Source: Wenzhouxiangella sp. | GTDB taxonomy: Bacteria > Pseudomonadota > Gammaproteobacteria > Xanthomonadales > Wenzhouxiangellaceae | Direction of reading: 5' to 3' | Assembly (NCBI GenBank): GCA_007135355.1 | Contig: SLJA01000206.1 | Span: 1-5,005, forward strand | DNA length: 5,005 nt | Shown here: piece after piece, positions 4,089 through 5,005 of the stretch | How positions within the stretch are numbered: position 1 is the first letter of the stretch | Layout of the letters: each line of letters starts with the position of its first letter | Program-made: the position numbers and the translations under genes | The notes under the pieces: model-generated | Database searches by the model: none | The model's input: only the letters and a program-made list of their open reading frames with translations | Told to the model about the DNA's origin: nothing

Positions 4089-5005
4089 ATGACCCACCCC
4101 AAACGCATTGCCATCACCGGTGCCGCCGGTCAAATCGGCTATCAGCTGTGCTTCCGCATCGCTTCCGGCGACCTGCTGGGCCCCAATCAGCCGGTCATCC
4201 TGCAGCTGATCGAAATTCCCCCGGCGCTGGACATGCTTAAAGGGGTGGTCATGGAGCTCGAGGACGCTGCCTTCCCGCTGCTTGCCGGCATTGTTGCCAC
4301 CACCGACCTGGAAGAAGGCTTCAAGGACACCGACTACGCCATCCTGGTTGGCGCTCGTCCGCGTGGACCCGGCATGGAGCGGGCCGACCTGTTGAGCGCC
4401 AACGGTCAGATCTTCGGACCACAGGGCAAGGCCCTCAACGCCGCAGCCAGCCGTGACGTCAAGGTACTGGTGGTGGGCAACCCGGCCAACACCAACGCCC
4501 TGATCGCCCAGGCCAACGCCCCGGATCTGCCGCCGGAGAACTTCACCGCCATGACCCGACTCGACCATAATCGCGCGCTGGCCCAGCTAGCGGCCCAGAC
4601 CGGCGTCCATCACACCAGCATCCGGCAGATGAGCATTTGGGGCAACCACTCCTCGACCCAGTACCCGGACATTCATCACACCCTGGTGGCCGGCAAACCG
4701 GCGCTGGATCTGGTGGATCAGGACTGGTACGAGGGCAATTTCATTCCGACCGTGCAGCAGCGCGGCGCCGCCATCATCAAGGCCCGTGGCGCCTCCAGCG
4801 CCGCCTCGGCCGCTTCAGCGGCCATCGACCACATCCGCGACTGGGCACTGGGCACCGACGGCGACAGCTGGGTCTCCATGGCCGTACCCTCCGACGGCAG
4901 CTACGGCATCGAGCCCGGCGTGATCTACTCCTTCCCCTGCACCTGTGAAGCCGGAGAATGGAAGATTGTCCAGGGCCTGGAAATCAATGCCTTCTCGCGG
5001 GCGCG
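4089..5005 (+). CDS. mdh: Malate dehydrogenase, NAD-dependent (3' end outside window)
   Basis: Oxidises malate to oxaloacetate with NAD in the TCA cycle, in the cytoplasm. The window holds 305 residues with no frameshift; the family is usually about 326-329, so roughly 20 C-terminal residues are missing. It belongs to the cytosolic-type (LDH-like fold) malate dehydrogenases, not the E. coli/mitochondrial type. Motifs in order are the nucleotide loop TGAAGQIGY (10-18), Glu42 in LIEIP (NAD ribose contact), the mobile active-site loop ARPRGPGMERADL (89-101) with substrate arginines 92 and 98, VGNPANTNA (129-137), TRLDHNR (156-162) with Arg157 and Asp159, and the catalytic His187 in WGNHSSTQYPD. 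SSAASAASAAIDH (236-248) and PSDGSYGI (267-274) also match. Arg92 with the RPRGPGMER loop indicates malate rather than lactate specificity. The start is ATG 4089 with GGGAG 6 bases upstream. The hydrolase gene ends 24 bases before, so the two may be co-transcribed. Confidence 0.97.
   Translation, partial: MTHPKRIAITGAAGQIGYQLCFRIASGDLLGPNQPVILQLIEIPPALDMLKGVVMELEDAAFPLLAGIVATTDLEEGFKDTDYAILVGARPRGPGMERADLLSANGQIFGPQGKALNAAASRDVKVLVVGNPANTNALIAQANAPDLPPENFTAMTRLDHNRALAQLAAQTGVHHTSIRQMSIWGNHSSTQYPDIHHTLVAGKPALDLVDQDWYEGNFIPTVQQRGAAIIKARGASSAASAASAAIDHIRDWALGTDGDSWVSMAVPSDGSYGIEPGVIYSFPCTCEAGEWKIVQGLEINAFSRA

Noticed and set aside
4068..4568. 166-codon minus-strand frame opposite malate dehydrogenase
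   Set aside because: It is opposite highly conserved malate dehydrogenase motifs, and its Gly/Val/Gln-rich product is typical of an antisense frame.

Overview
The window looks like ordinary chromosomal DNA from a G+C-rich gammaproteobacterium, possibly a Xanthomonadales/Chromatiales-like lineage. This rests on the gene mix (HMG-CoA lyase, HSD10-like dehydrogenase, E. coli-type MscS, YqiA-like hydrolase, cytosolic-type malate dehydrogenase), on recognisable Shine-Dalgarno sites and on dense gene packing. The genus is an inference. There are no rRNA or tRNA genes, insertion sequences, phage genes, CRISPR arrays or obvious foreign segments. No gap between genes is longer than about 110 bases.

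Layout. 1-308 is the C-terminal third of a hydroxymethylglutaryl-CoA lyase that begins before the window. 309-416 is a gap with a 10-bp-period repeat and a small stem-loop. 417-1187 is an HSD10-like short-chain 3-hydroxyacyl-CoA dehydrogenase. 1247-1654 is a 135-residue protein of unknown function with a YbjN / type III chaperone-like layout. 1708-2535 is an MscS mechanosensitive channel. All four are on the + strand. A 40-base gap made of a degenerate 7-bp, G-rich repeat separates mscS from a convergent minus-strand gene (3436-2576) for a NYN-domain predicted ribonuclease with a C-terminal LOTUS/OST-HTH RNA-binding domain. A 100-base divergent promoter region with an inverted repeat follows. 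Then come a small alpha/beta hydrolase (3537-4064) and, 24 bases later, a malate dehydrogenase (4089 to the window edge, about 20 residues short of its end), both on the + strand.

How the genes relate. The first two genes fit branched-chain amino acid / short acyl-CoA catabolism: the lyase makes acetyl-CoA and acetoacetate, and the dehydrogenase oxidises short 3-hydroxyacyl-CoAs. Malate dehydrogenase takes the acetyl-CoA carbon onward through the TCA cycle but sits in a separate transcription unit. MscS and the YbjN-like gene may be co-transcribed. The NYN-LOTUS gene is its own unit and is the most interesting gene functionally, because the RNA targets of bacterial members are poorly known.

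I found no clearly new multi-gene system. The points most worth a second look are the NYN-LOTUS protein and its shared promoter region, the changed pore residues in MscS, the uncharacterised gene upstream of mscS, and two unrelated short-period repeat remnants between genes.
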